From positions 1 through 36,987 of the IMG/VR virus record IMGVR_UViG_3300023109_000056: a DNA stretch of 36,987 nt; one strand, given 5' to 3'. The translations under genes and the position numbers were made by a program. This stretch comes from a virus. The notes beneath the pieces are model-generated. The model saw only the letters and a list, made by a program, of their open reading frames with translations. It did no database searches and was not told the origin of the DNA. This document shows, piece by piece, positions 23,305-31,316 of the stretch (its first letter is position 1; every line of letters begins with the position of its first letter).

Positions 23305-23312
23305 TATAAATA
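23305..23312 (+). promoter_or_regulatory. Late promoter box TATAAATA upstream of tail tube gene
   Basis: Exact octamer 24 bp before ATG 23337. Confidence 0.85.
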
Positions 23313-23336
23313 AATTAGGACATAAGGAGAAACATC

Positions 23337-23882
23337 ATGGCTTGGAACTTAGCAAACTTTAGAAAAAACATCCCTGCGGTAGCGCTCAATCAATACTTTG
23401 AGATCTCAATCGATGGGATTGCTGGTCACGACGACCAGAGATTGACTGCTCTTGCTAGGACAACTGAGTTGCCAGCGATGCAACATGAGACCCTAGGTGT
23501 TCCTTATCGAGCACTGGAAATGAAGATTGAGACCAAGGTAACATTCACCGATTGGAATGTTACATTTCTCTGTGAGCAGGAACATGATTTGAGAACTAGA
23601 CTCCTTGAGATCCAAGCGCAGATGTACAAGTTGGATAGTGCTTCTAATGAGCCGCATGACGTTTATAAATTTGATCGTATGAATGTTTCTAAGGTTGGTT
23701 ATAATGGAAATGCGATCTCTGACACGACGTGTATTTTCTTTGGTGCGTTTCCTTCTAATGTAGGTCCAGTATCCCTAGATCAAGCAGGCGGGTCTTTTGA
23801 CACCTTCGACGTTACATTTACTTATGATTACTTCGTTCCTAAAGATGGTTCAATCGCAAACTGGTCAGGGACTCCTAACTAA
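23337..23882 (+). CDS. 19: Tail tube protein gp19 (copy 1)
   Basis: 181 aa (T4 gp19 is 163 aa). Forms the hexameric inner tube. N-terminus MAWNLANFRKNIPAVALNQYFEI; LARTTELPAM.HETLGVPYRA; the tube-fold segment FTDWNVTFLCE; and the ending VGPVSLDQAGGSFDTFDVTFTYDYF, the typical gp19 C-terminal signature. AAGGAGA (23324-23330) is 6 nt upstream, and it has a dedicated late promoter, so this copy has the best expression signals of the three tube-like genes and is probably the main tube subunit. Confidence 0.95.
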   Translation: MAWNLANFRKNIPAVALNQYFEISIDGIAGHDDQRLTALARTTELPAMQHETLGVPYRALEMKIETKVTFTDWNVTFLCEQEHDLRTRLLEIQAQMYKLDSASNEPHDVYKFDRMNVSKVGYNGNAISDTTCIFFGAFPSNVGPVSLDQAGGSFDTFDVTFTYDYFVPKDGSIANWSGTPN

Positions 23883-23896
23883 GAAGTAGGTAAATA

Positions 23897-24457
23897 ATGG
23901 CATGGAATCTTGCAAATTTTCGCAAGAAGATACCGCAGGTCTCGTTAAATCAGTATTTTGAGATTGAGATTAGCGGTCTAGACGTTATAAAGCCAGACGC
24001 TGATAGTAAGACTACAGGGGCGTTCGATGACGTATTAAACGCCCTTGTTAGGACAACTGAGGTCCCTACTAAGACCTTGGAGACTGAGAATGTAGCATAT
24101 TACGGCGCAGATTACAAGGTTAATTCAAAAGCGACCTATAGTGATTGGAATGTCACCTTTATGGAGACTACCGCTAATATTAGAAATATATTTTTGAATT
24201 GGACGGAATTAGCATATAATACTAAGGCGTTGCAGAACAACCCGCACTCTACCTATAAATCCAACGAATCTAAGGTTTTTAAACTCGATCACCGTGGAAA
24301 TTCAACAAAGAGGACAGGGGTTAGATTTTATGGCCTTTGGCCAACAACTGTCGGTCCTATGTCATTTGATCAGGCGGGTGGATCATTAGTAACATTTGAC
24401 GTATCGTTTACGTATGATTACTTTGAAATAATCAAACGAGATGTTTCTAATTCTTAA
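23897..24457 (+). CDS. Tail tube paralog (copy 2)
   Basis: 186 aa. The N-terminus MAWNLANFRKKIPQVSLNQYFEIEI is nearly the same as copy 1, as are YSDWNVTFME and the ending VGPMSFDQAGGSLVTFDVSFTYDYFE, so this is a tandem duplicate. It begins 14 bp after copy 1, with a weak ribosome site (TAGG) and no promoter of its own. The middle differs, with an insertion near residues 32-43 (IKPDADSKTTGAFD). It may be a minor tube subunit, a ring near the tail end, or a replacement under other conditions. That it is expressed is inferred from an intact frame and conserved signature. Confidence 0.88.
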   Translation: MAWNLANFRKKIPQVSLNQYFEIEISGLDVIKPDADSKTTGAFDDVLNALVRTTEVPTKTLETENVAYYGADYKVNSKATYSDWNVTFMETTANIRNIFLNWTELAYNTKALQNNPHSTYKSNESKVFKLDHRGNSTKRTGVRFYGLWPTTVGPMSFDQAGGSLVTFDVSFTYDYFEIIKRDVSNS

Positions 24458-24469
24458 ATAGGATTGCTG

Positions 24470-24477
24470 TATAAATA
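24470..24477 (+). promoter_or_regulatory. Late promoter box TATAAATA
   Basis: Exact octamer 26 bp before ATG 24504, giving the third tube-like gene separate control. Confidence 0.8.
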
Positions 24478-24503
24478 TATTTGCAAGAAGCGCAACTATA
24501 TAC

Positions 24504-25154
24504 ATGGCAGAATCTAATTCATCTGGAGAGCAGTCCGAACTATTTAAGTTTGGCGAACAGGTCCCTACGTTCGCACGTGGGTACCAATTCGCCCTGAATC
24601 TGGAATTCCCCGCAGGCGTTTCAGTAACCGCAAAGAGAATAGGGACAAAGTCTGCGCCTGATGAGAAGATCTATACTATGCTGTGTGATTCTATGACATT
24701 GCCCCAGCGGACATTCGAGACAGAGGAAATCATGGTTCAATATGGTAAACCTCCTATAAAGATCGCTAGGCAGGTTAGGTATACCAACTGGGCAGTTGTA
24801 TTTAGGACCCCTGCTGGGATGGGACTAAGGGATATGTTCCTTGCGTGGCAAGATGAGATACAGTCTACTGGTAATGGCGGTGGTGAAGGTGGTCGCCGTA
24901 TGGATTACAGTTTACCAGAGAAGTATAAAATAGATGGGAGTGAGGCAAAGATAAAATTAAAACCTGGTTCCGGTTCCGATGCGACAGGAGCAACCTATAA
25001 ATTCTATGGGTTATATCCGTCTGATGTAAATGGGGTAACGCTTTCTCATTCTGATACTAGTATAGTAACATTTTCTGTTGACTTTTCGTATGATTTCTAC
25101 GAAGTAGAGTTCAATACAGCAGACAGTGATAATGAAGAAAAAGATAATACTTAA
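24504..25154 (+). CDS. Divergent tail-tube-like protein (copy 3; gp19 or gp54-like)
   Basis: 216 aa. More divergent, but with the same plan: LCDSMTLPQRTFETEEIMVQYGKP corresponds to the RTTELP..TLE region, VRYTNWAVVFR to the FxDWNVTF strand, and GATYKFYGLYPSDVNGVTLSHSDTSIVTFSVDFSYDFYEV to the C-terminal signature. It has an extra N-terminal segment (about 20 residues), a Gly-rich loop (GNGGGEGGRR) and an acidic tail. T4 has tube-fold relatives gp48 and gp54 that nucleate the tube on the baseplate; a gp48 is found separately at 30106, so this copy may serve the gp54 role. There is no good Shine-Dalgarno. Confidence 0.82.
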   Translation: MAESNSSGEQSELFKFGEQVPTFARGYQFALNLEFPAGVSVTAKRIGTKSAPDEKIYTMLCDSMTLPQRTFETEEIMVQYGKPPIKIARQVRYTNWAVVFRTPAGMGLRDMFLAWQDEIQSTGNGGGEGGRRMDYSLPEKYKIDGSEAKIKLKPGSGSDATGATYKFYGLYPSDVNGVTLSHSDTSIVTFSVDFSYDFYEVEFNTADSDNEEKDNT

Positions 25155-25202
25155 TAAAAAAATTATTAGGTAGTATAATTACGTTCATACGGAGGTTGAT
25201 AT

Positions 25203-26006
25203 ATGAGTAATGACGTACTAAGTCAGTTTAAGAACTTAAAGAAGGATATCCCTGATTGTAAGTTTGATTTACCGGGGTCAGGAGAATCTATATTCTTTAG
25301 ACCATTCACAACAAAGGATCAGAAGGCGCTCCTTAAAGCGATGGAGAAGGATGACTATGATCTTGCTCAAGAGGCGTTTGATGCCCTCTTAAATCGATGT
25401 GTATCCAATGATGGGTTCAATGCCCTTAATCTTTACCCGAAGGACCGTGAGTCGCTTTTAATCGCCCTTAGGAAGGAATCGGTTAAAGATGAGTACGAGG
25501 ACTCTTGGATTTGTAGAAATGAGGTTGGAGATGGTGACGAAAAGACTGAATGCGGTCATGAGAACACTGTTGAGTTAAAATTGAGCGAACTTGATTTTAC
25601 GCAACTAGATAAGGGTTCCTTCTTGAAGGAGATCCCATTGACAGATAGAGATTGTACCCTAGTTATGGATATGGCAAAGCGTGGCGACGAGAAAAATGTC
25701 ATGAACCATGCTAAAAAGCACTCTAAAGGACTAAAGGACACTAGTAGAACCGAGTTGTTGCATGCGACAATGGCATCCTTTATCCAGTCCATCAAGATGG
25801 GAGAGGAAGAGGTTACTGACCTCCCGTTTACAGATAAGGTCGCTATTATTGACGATTTATCAATGGCAGACCGTGCCTCTGTTCAAGAGTATATTAAAGA
25901 ATTAGAGAAATATGGGTATGAGATGAATATCGGGGAGCATACGTGTGAGCAATGTGGACAAACCACCGCACGTGAACTGGACTGGATGTATTTTTTCGCA
26001 TTGTAA
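25203..26006 (+). CDS. 26: Baseplate hub / tail assembly chaperone-like protein, gp26 family
   Basis: 267 aa; GGAGG (25191-25195) is 7 nt upstream. The pattern FFRPFTTKDQKALLKAMEKDD, a short helical repeat NRCVSND..NALNLYPKDRESLLIALRKES, then a C(x)n-C segment (WICRNEV...ECGHENTVELKLSELDF) is that of the T4 baseplate hub protein family (gp26). A second Cys cluster (HTCEQCG) lies near the C-terminus. The 3' end carries the phased slippery heptamer T TTT TTC (25991-25997) followed by four codons and TAA, and a -1 shift would join the 73-codon ORF downstream. Proteins with this position before a tape measure gene act as assembly chaperones in many phages. The gp26 label is by pattern and not by search. 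Confidence 0.78.
   Translation: MSNDVLSQFKNLKKDIPDCKFDLPGSGESIFFRPFTTKDQKALLKAMEKDDYDLAQEAFDALLNRCVSNDGFNALNLYPKDRESLLIALRKESVKDEYEDSWICRNEVGDGDEKTECGHENTVELKLSELDFTQLDKGSFLKEIPLTDRDCTLVMDMAKRGDEKNVMNHAKKHSKGLKDTSRTELLHATMASFIQSIKMGEEEVTDLPFTDKVAIIDDLSMADRASVQEYIKELEKYGYEMNIGEHTCEQCGQTTARELDWMYFFAL
25991..25997 (+). promoter_or_regulatory. Candidate -1 ribosomal frameshift site T TTT TTC
   Basis: In the gp26-like frame the codons read taT TTT TTC gca ttg taa, exactly the X XXY YYZ phase. The -1 frame is open from 25976 (after TGA 25973-25975) and continues into the 26006 ORF. A shift would give a 341-aa product instead of 267 aa. Only a weak 5-bp hairpin (26020-26024 with 26031-26035) is visible downstream. 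Confidence 0.5.
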
Positions 26007-26227
26007 TGATAGGTGATACTACATATTTTAATGTATGTAACGAGGAATGCTCTATTTGGTATTATTCTGAGAGATCAGCATTAACCAAGGCGGATACAGA
26101 CGAAATGTACCCGTATGAGAGACAACTCACGTTGGATTTGTTTAAAAGTTTTGAAGAAAGTCTAGAAGAGAAGAGGAAAGAGGCGGAAGGCGCTCAATCC
26201 GGTAAAACATCACAGACTGCTTGGTGA
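26006..26227 (+). CDS. 73-codon ORF before the tape measure; probable frameshift extension of gp26-like gene
   Basis: ATG 26006 overlaps the upstream stop as TAATG and has no Shine-Dalgarno. The peptide (MIGDTTYFNVCNEECSIWYYSERSALTKADTDEMYPYERQL...) has a Cys pair near residues 11-15, aromatic residues and a charged helical tail ending SGKTSQTAW. It lies in the -1 frame relative to the gp26-like gene, with the slippery heptamer inside the overlap. It may be expressed as a fusion (like lambda gpGT), by termination-reinitiation, or both. T4 gp51 and gp28 are small hub-assembly proteins of comparable context, but no direct match is evident. Confidence 0.65.
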   Translation: MIGDTTYFNVCNEECSIWYYSERSALTKADTDEMYPYERQLTLDLFKSFEESLEEKRKEAEGAQSGKTSQTAW

Positions 26228-26236
26228 CGGTATTGC

Positions 26237-26244
26237 TATAAATA
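26237..26244 (+). promoter_or_regulatory. Late promoter box TATAAATA only 6 bp from a start codon
   Basis: Exact octamer, then ctagta, then ATG 26251. Transcription would start at or immediately before the start codon. It is the last exact late box until 35121. Confidence 0.8.
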
Positions 26245-26250
26245 CTAGTA

Positions 26251-29200
26251 ATGGCGAAAATTGGACAGAAACCCGAGACCCTCAAAGACGGGGATCTCGG
26301 GGAGATAGAAAAACTCGTTGGTGGGATCTTCACCAAGGGGATGGTACCGCTATTGGAAAGTACCGTAGATAATAGAAATGAGATAAACTCTAAGAATAAG
26401 CGGTACTTCGATCAGACCGCTAAAACGATAGATTCCGTTAATGCTACATTAGGACGGCATGAAAAAGGGAGGAAGGGAAGAGAGAGGATAGAGGAGGAGT
26501 GGTACAAAAGTAACCAACGAGACCTTGGTGAGCAAGGAAAAAAGGTGGATGATATTTATGCCTTGCAAAAAGAGACGAATCAGGAGATCACAAATAAAAC
26601 CCAAAAAATCAATACAAATATAACTAGTTTTTGGGGCAAAAAGTTTGCTCATATGAAGGAAGAGGAAGAAGAGAAAGAAACTAGGCGAACTTTTGAAAGA
26701 AAAACAACCTTCTCTAAAATTATAGATGTAATAAAGGCAAGTAAGGCGAAGCAGGAGGATCTAAAAAAGAAGGGCGATTCGATCCTAGCAAAGTTTGGTA
26801 AATTTTTCGGAAAGGCGGGTGCGATAATAAAATTACTAGCGATACCATTCACCTTTGTTTTTAAGAAGTTATTTTCGATAGGGGGACCCATCCTAAAGTT
26901 TTTAGTTTCTCCGCTTAGGTGGTTGTTTAAGAAATTATTTCTGGGGTCTAAGTTTAAACTCTTAATGGTGGGTGCTATTGGTGCAGGGATATATGCATAT
27001 AGTGATAAAATATCTGGGTTTATACGGAAAATGGTAGATAAGGTGGACTGGGATAAAGTCTTCGGTTGGGCATTCGATAAAATAATGTTTGGCGTGGAGA
27101 TTATAACTAAACTCGCTAATAAATTAGGAGAATATCTTGCTAAGGTAGACTGGGGTGGTATATGGGACAAAATAAAGGAACCTGTCGGGAAGGCACTCGG
27201 TGGGTTATTTGACGCCATTATGGTGGTTGGTGCCCCTATATGGGAAGCGATTAAGAGTGGGATTTCTATGCTATGGAGTAAGTTTTGGGAGAGTCCCGGT
27301 ACCCATATTGCTAACTTCGTATCTGTTATGTGGACTGGCATATGGTCGGCACTTTCTAATCCGGGTGCAGTACTTGCATTCGCAGGTGGTGCTGTTGTTG
27401 TTGGATCTATAGCATCTATATTTTTGGGATCAATTGGTAGGTTGCTAATAGGTGCCCCTCTTAAATACTTAGGGTTTGGGATCTTAAAGACCTTTGGTTG
27501 GATATTAAAAAAAGTAGCAGGTGGAGTATTTAAATACGCATTAGCTCCGGCTCTAAAATGGGGATTTAGGACTATCCTAGCACCATTACTTACTGGGTTA
27601 ATGGGAAAGTTGGGAATCACCACTGCCCTCAATTACATTAAGGGCGCAGGAAAGAATTTCACCGGGTTCCTTAAAGGCACCAAAGAAACTGCTATCAGTT
27701 CTATGAAAAAACCATTTGTGGCATCATCGATGACACGGACCAAGGCGAACTATTCTGGGAAGGGCTTAACGTCGGATGGTCTTAGCAAGGGCCTTCCTTC
27801 TGGACAACCTCCAAAGGGAAAATGGTATAAGGGAAAGGGTGGAGTAATCGCTGGTCTGGCAGTTGGCACTGGTGTCGTAGGCGGAACTCAATTATTGGGC
27901 TCTTCCCCGGAAGCGACTCTTGTCGCTAGTTCAGCAACAAATGTTGGGCTAGATATTGCAGGTGCTGTAGCTAGGAGAAAAGAAGCCAAGGTTGCTAAAA
28001 AAGTTGCTCAAGAAGCAACTCAAACGGTCAGTCTGAGAGCAGGGTCGGCATGGGGAAAGAGTGCATCTAAGAATATAGCGGAAAAAGCATCCAGTCTGAG
28101 AGCAGGATCGGCATGGGGAAAGAATATATCTAAGGAGATAGCGGAAAAGGCAGGCAAGTCTGTAACCAAGAAGGTTTTAGACACAACTGGCGAGATAATT
28201 GCTAAAAAAACAATTTTACTCACATCGAAGGCTGTGGCAAAGGGCGTTGTCAAGAAGATTCCTCTTGTAGGGATAGGTGCAGGAGCAGTATTTGCTGCAA
28301 ACCGACTTTGGAATGGGGACCTCGCAGGTGCGGCTATGGAGGTATATTCTGGTCTGATCTCAACAATTCCTTATTTTGGGACGATAGCGTCTGCTGCGAT
28401 AGATTATGAAATACTAAAGAGAGATTTAACTAGATTATCCAATACAATGAAATTAGACAAACAAATAGAGAATCTAAGGAATGTCATAAATGAAAATGTA
28501 TTAACTTTGGAAAATACAGCGGATCAATTTGAGAGCATAACTAGCAGGATGAGGACTCGACTTGATAAGATATTAGAGGATGGCGTTGATAAGTTTGATG
28601 TTTTCCGAGCGACAAAAATGCAGGATGATTTTAATATGCTAATTAAAAATCGGACGGATTATGAGAACAAAATTTTAGAATTGAAGAAAAAGAGGAAGGA
28701 GTCTCCAGATGAATTTACCCAAAGCGATATGTCTTTCCTTATGGAGTATGAAAATAGGTTAAGAACGGTTAAGGGTGAAATACAGGATCAGTCTCCGAAA
28801 ATAGAATCGATAACAAAACAGCTAGAGGAGGCAGGGTTCACAAACCTAAAAGAGTATCGTACTGAGAGAATGAAAGAACTTGTAAATAAGGTGAATTCTG
28901 GACAGGACGTTACTAAGGATGAGGCAAGGGAGGCAAAGGCTCTATTTGAGTCAGAAACTGATAATAGGAAAAACAATATTAATACGGAGATTCAAATCCT
29001 ACAAGCAGAACTTATGAAAGAGCAGGCAGAGTTAAAGGTATTGAGGGATGATTCTAGTGGTATGTGGGGAGCCATACAAGCTGAGTATGGATTTGGCGGC
29101 GGCATGGAGGCTCAGGCAGAGGTTAGTGATAGGATCGGATTTATCCAAGCAAAAATTGAGAAAATCAATATTGAAGAGATGGCAATCTCAAAAACCTATT

Positions 29201-30096
29201 TTGAGATATCGGATAAGATGGGTAAAATATTAGAAGATACCTCGAATATAAAAGAACTCAACAAGGAACAACTCAGCAAGATGACCGATGAAGAACTATC
29301 TAAGGCAATACAAGAGAACCAAGAGAAAGAAGGTGAGAAGTCTAAAGAGGTGTTGAAACTTTTAACGGAAGAGGAGACTAGGCGAAAGAAGGAGCAGGAT
29401 CTAAAGGCTTTGCCGTTGCATGCACAAATAGCAGAGATGATGATAGGGCCGAATACTCCACTTGGCGGGTTATTTAAAGATGCAAAGGAAAGTTCGGCTA
29501 TGTTAGCAAAAAAAGCAGCGGGAAAGGCAAACGAATCTCTCGGCATTGCCCTCGGCGGAAGGTCAATTTCAGATCTCAAAAATCAGGCATCCGCAGGCGT
29601 AAAGGATAAAATGAAGGGCGTGTTTGAGTCCGAATCCTTTAAGAAACTAAGGGAGGGTGTAAAACCAGAGAACTTTAAGAAAAAGTTGGACGAAACTAGT
29701 TCGGACCCTAGGATTAAAACTAGGATGGACAATCTTGGGAAGAGTATGTTCGGTGATGGTAGTTCTTACGAGACCCCTCTTCCTCCCCCAGAAAAGAGAA
29801 CCGCAGAATCTGATTTAGCGGTCCCTGCTCCGGTAGGGGACGGGTCAGCAGATGTATCGGATATAAAAGCATCAATGGGCGGAGAACCGGAGGGCGTGAA
29901 ACTATCTCCAGAGAATCAGGCGATTGTGGCCGCTGTTAACGGAACCACCATTGCCTCCGCCGAAAAACTAGCGGAGGCATTGGTAAAGACTGCAAAGGTG
30001 GCCGCAGAAAGTGGAGGGGCTACAAAACATGGGCAAGATTTGTCCGCTAAAAATAACAACACTTCAACTAGAAAAGAAACAAGCGTAGGACGATAG
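26251..30096 (+). CDS. Tape measure protein (gp29 counterpart)
   Basis: 1281 aa, the largest gene. It lies after the chaperone-like pair and before the tube-cap gene gp48, where T4 has gp29 (590 aa), which sets tail length. N-terminal about 130 residues are charged helices. Hydrophobic, glycine-rich segments follow at about residues 188-255 (IIKLLAIPFTFVFKKLF, FKLLMVGAIGAGIYAY), 373-413 (LAFAGGAVVVGSIASIFLG), 530-552 and 663-690, as in tape measures that insert in the cell envelope. Residues about 730-1060 form long charged coiled coils. A 21-aa unit is tandemly duplicated at about 594-635. The C-terminus is Pro/Ala-rich. Translation of the late transcript would be nearly leaderless; no Shine-Dalgarno is visible. 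More than twice the length of T4 gp29. Confidence 0.82.
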   Translation: MAKIGQKPETLKDGDLGEIEKLVGGIFTKGMVPLLESTVDNRNEINSKNKRYFDQTAKTIDSVNATLGRHEKGRKGRERIEEEWYKSNQRDLGEQGKKVDDIYALQKETNQEITNKTQKINTNITSFWGKKFAHMKEEEEEKETRRTFERKTTFSKIIDVIKASKAKQEDLKKKGDSILAKFGKFFGKAGAIIKLLAIPFTFVFKKLFSIGGPILKFLVSPLRWLFKKLFLGSKFKLLMVGAIGAGIYAYSDKISGFIRKMVDKVDWDKVFGWAFDKIMFGVEIITKLANKLGEYLAKVDWGGIWDKIKEPVGKALGGLFDAIMVVGAPIWEAIKSGISMLWSKFWESPGTHIANFVSVMWTGIWSALSNPGAVLAFAGGAVVVGSIASIFLGSIGRLLIGAPLKYLGFGILKTFGWILKKVAGGVFKYALAPALKWGFRTILAPLLTGLMGKLGITTALNYIKGAGKNFTGFLKGTKETAISSMKKPFVASSMTRTKANYSGKGLTSDGLSKGLPSGQPPKGKWYKGKGGVIAGLAVGTGVVGGTQLLGSSPEATLVASSATNVGLDIAGAVARRKEAKVAKKVAQEATQTVSLRAGSAWGKSASKNIAEKASSLRAGSAWGKNISKEIAEKAGKSVTKKVLDTTGEIIAKKTILLTSKAVAKGVVKKIPLVGIGAGAVFAANRLWNGDLAGAAMEVYSGLISTIPYFGTIASAAIDYEILKRDLTRLSNTMKLDKQIENLRNVINENVLTLENTADQFESITSRMRTRLDKILEDGVDKFDVFRATKMQDDFNMLIKNRTDYENKILELKKKRKESPDEFTQSDMSFLMEYENRLRTVKGEIQDQSPKIESITKQLEEAGFTNLKEYRTERMKELVNKVNSGQDVTKDEAREAKALFESETDNRKNNINTEIQILQAELMKEQAELKVLRDDSSGMWGAIQAEYGFGGGMEAQAEVSDRIGFIQAKIEKINIEEMAISKTYFEISDKMGKILEDTSNIKELNKEQLSKMTDEELSKAIQENQEKEGEKSKEVLKLLTEEETRRKKEQDLKALPLHAQIAEMMIGPNTPLGGLFKDAKESSAMLAKKAAGKANESLGIALGGRSISDLKNQASAGVKDKMKGVFESESFKKLREGVKPENFKKKLDETSSDPRIKTRMDNLGKSMFGDGSSYETPLPPPEKRTAESDLAVPAPVGDGSADVSDIKASMGGEPEGVKLSPENQAIVAAVNGTTIASAEKLAEALVKTAKVAAESGGATKHGQDLSAKNNNTSTRKETSVGR
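28030..28155 (+). repeat. 63-bp tandem duplication in the tape measure gene
   Basis: Units 28030-28092 and 28093-28155 encode SLRAGSAWGK-x-x-SK-x-IAEKA twice. A recent in-frame duplication; tape measure repeats of this sort change tail length by small steps. Confidence 0.85.
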
Positions 30097-30105
30097 GGGA
30101 TAGTT

Positions 30106-30900
30106 ATGGCAGAGGGACCAGGAGGAGATGTTAGTTTAGCAGGCGGTAAGTTACTGACGAATAACTTAATCTCTAAGTATTTCGGACAAGATGCGGATAA
30201 TTATTTTCATGTCGAACTACGGGCGAAGCGTCCTCAGGCAGCAGATTTCCAAGGGAATCAGCGTGGGGTAAACGTTAGTTCTAAGGAACAGGAAGATGTC
30301 GGGAACTTTAAGATCATATACAGCAGGGATAGTTACTCAGTAGACCATGGTCACCAATGGGGCGAAGGTGGTTTCGGATGGTCTATAAAGAAGGGTATCG
30401 AAATGTCAGGGATGAATACTGGACAATTAAATAATATGCTTAGTACCATTGACTCGGTTGCAAGCGGCACGGGTGGTCTTGTGGACGAGAGAACCCAGTT
30501 CGGCAACCTAGACGTTCCTCAAGTTTATAATGGGTCAACACAGAGGTCCATGTCTATACAATTCATATTGTTGAGGGACACAGGGAACCCTAACATTGTA
30601 GAGACGGTAAATACTATTAGGAATCTAACATACCCCACCGCAAAGGATGGGAGTGGATTATCTGGTGGTGCAACCAAAGCATTATCATTTGCTGGTAGTT
30701 TTAGATACGGGACCCCTCCATGTATATGGACGGTTAAGTGTTCCAATGGTGCCCAGGGTCTAAAGAAAGCGGGGTGTACTGGGATGAATATTGAGTATTT
30801 CGGTCCTTGGGTAGGTAGCAAGGGGTTACCAACTTATGCGCAGGTGACTATGAACTTTTCTAGTCTTTACCAGAACACTTTTGATACGGATTTCCTATAG
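30106..30900 (+). CDS. 48: Baseplate tail-tube cap gp48
   Basis: 264 aa (T4 gp48 is 364 aa). It sits on the hub and starts the tail tube. The RSMSIQFILLRDTGNPNIVETVNTIRNLTYP segment (about residues 147-177), the TPPCIWTVKCSNGA strand and the ending YFGPWVGSKGLPTYAQVTMNFSSLYQNTFD fit the tube-fold C-terminal half of gp48. AGGGGA (30095-30100) is 5 nt upstream. It follows the tape measure by 9 bp, as in T4 where 29 precedes 48. Shorter than T4 gp48, mainly at the N-terminus. Confidence 0.85.
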   Translation: MAEGPGGDVSLAGGKLLTNNLISKYFGQDADNYFHVELRAKRPQAADFQGNQRGVNVSSKEQEDVGNFKIIYSRDSYSVDHGHQWGEGGFGWSIKKGIEMSGMNTGQLNNMLSTIDSVASGTGGLVDERTQFGNLDVPQVYNGSTQRSMSIQFILLRDTGNPNIVETVNTIRNLTYPTAKDGSGLSGGATKALSFAGSFRYGTPPCIWTVKCSNGAQGLKKAGCTGMNIEYFGPWVGSKGLPTYAQVTMNFSSLYQNTFDTDFL

Positions 30901-30914
30901 AAGGGCGAGTAAGG

Positions 30915-31316
30915 ATGGCGGTACCATACAATAAGGACAGTAGTTTAAATCTATATTCCGACATCTTTGTAGATGGTCGGTTTATGGTGGATATATGGGA
31001 TTCCTATAGGGTATCTACTGAATTCCTAGACAATGATGAGTTGTATGTTGAGCATATTGTTAAGCAATATGATAGGTGGGATCTGTTAGCGGAAGAGTAT
31101 TATGGTGAGCGTGCATTCTGGTGGGTATTAGCGATAACAAATAATGTCGAGGACCCTTTCGCTATATATTTCGACTATGCGGTAGAATCGTCTATTAAGA
31201 CGCTTAGGATAATACGACTGGATGCGCTACGTCAGTTTATCCAAGTTGTACGGGATAAAAGATTAGAGGATGATGTTAAGTTGAAGCGTAAACTAAAGAG
31301 GGAAGGTTCTAAATGA
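30915..31316 (+). CDS. 53: Baseplate wedge protein gp53
   Basis: 133 aa (T4 gp53 is 196 aa). The LysM-like core is clear: YDRWDLLAEEYYGERAFWWVLAITNNVEDPF (about residues 50-80), the motif shared by gp53 proteins and other contractile systems. In T4 gp53 links wedge modules around the hub. The C-terminal 30 residues are basic. AAGGG (30901-30905) is 9 nt upstream; it overlaps gp27 by 4 bp (ATGA). Confidence 0.92.
   Translation: MAVPYNKDSSLNLYSDIFVDGRFMVDIWDSYRVSTEFLDNDELYVEHIVKQYDRWDLLAEEYYGERAFWWVLAITNNVEDPFAIYFDYAVESSIKTLRIIRLDALRQFIQVVRDKRLEDDVKLKRKLKREGSK

Noticed and set aside
26649-27632. 327-codon open frame on the minus strand opposite the tape measure gene
   Set aside because: It is fully antisense to a well-supported gene with no promoter, ribosome site or recognisable domain; composition is explained by the complementary codons.
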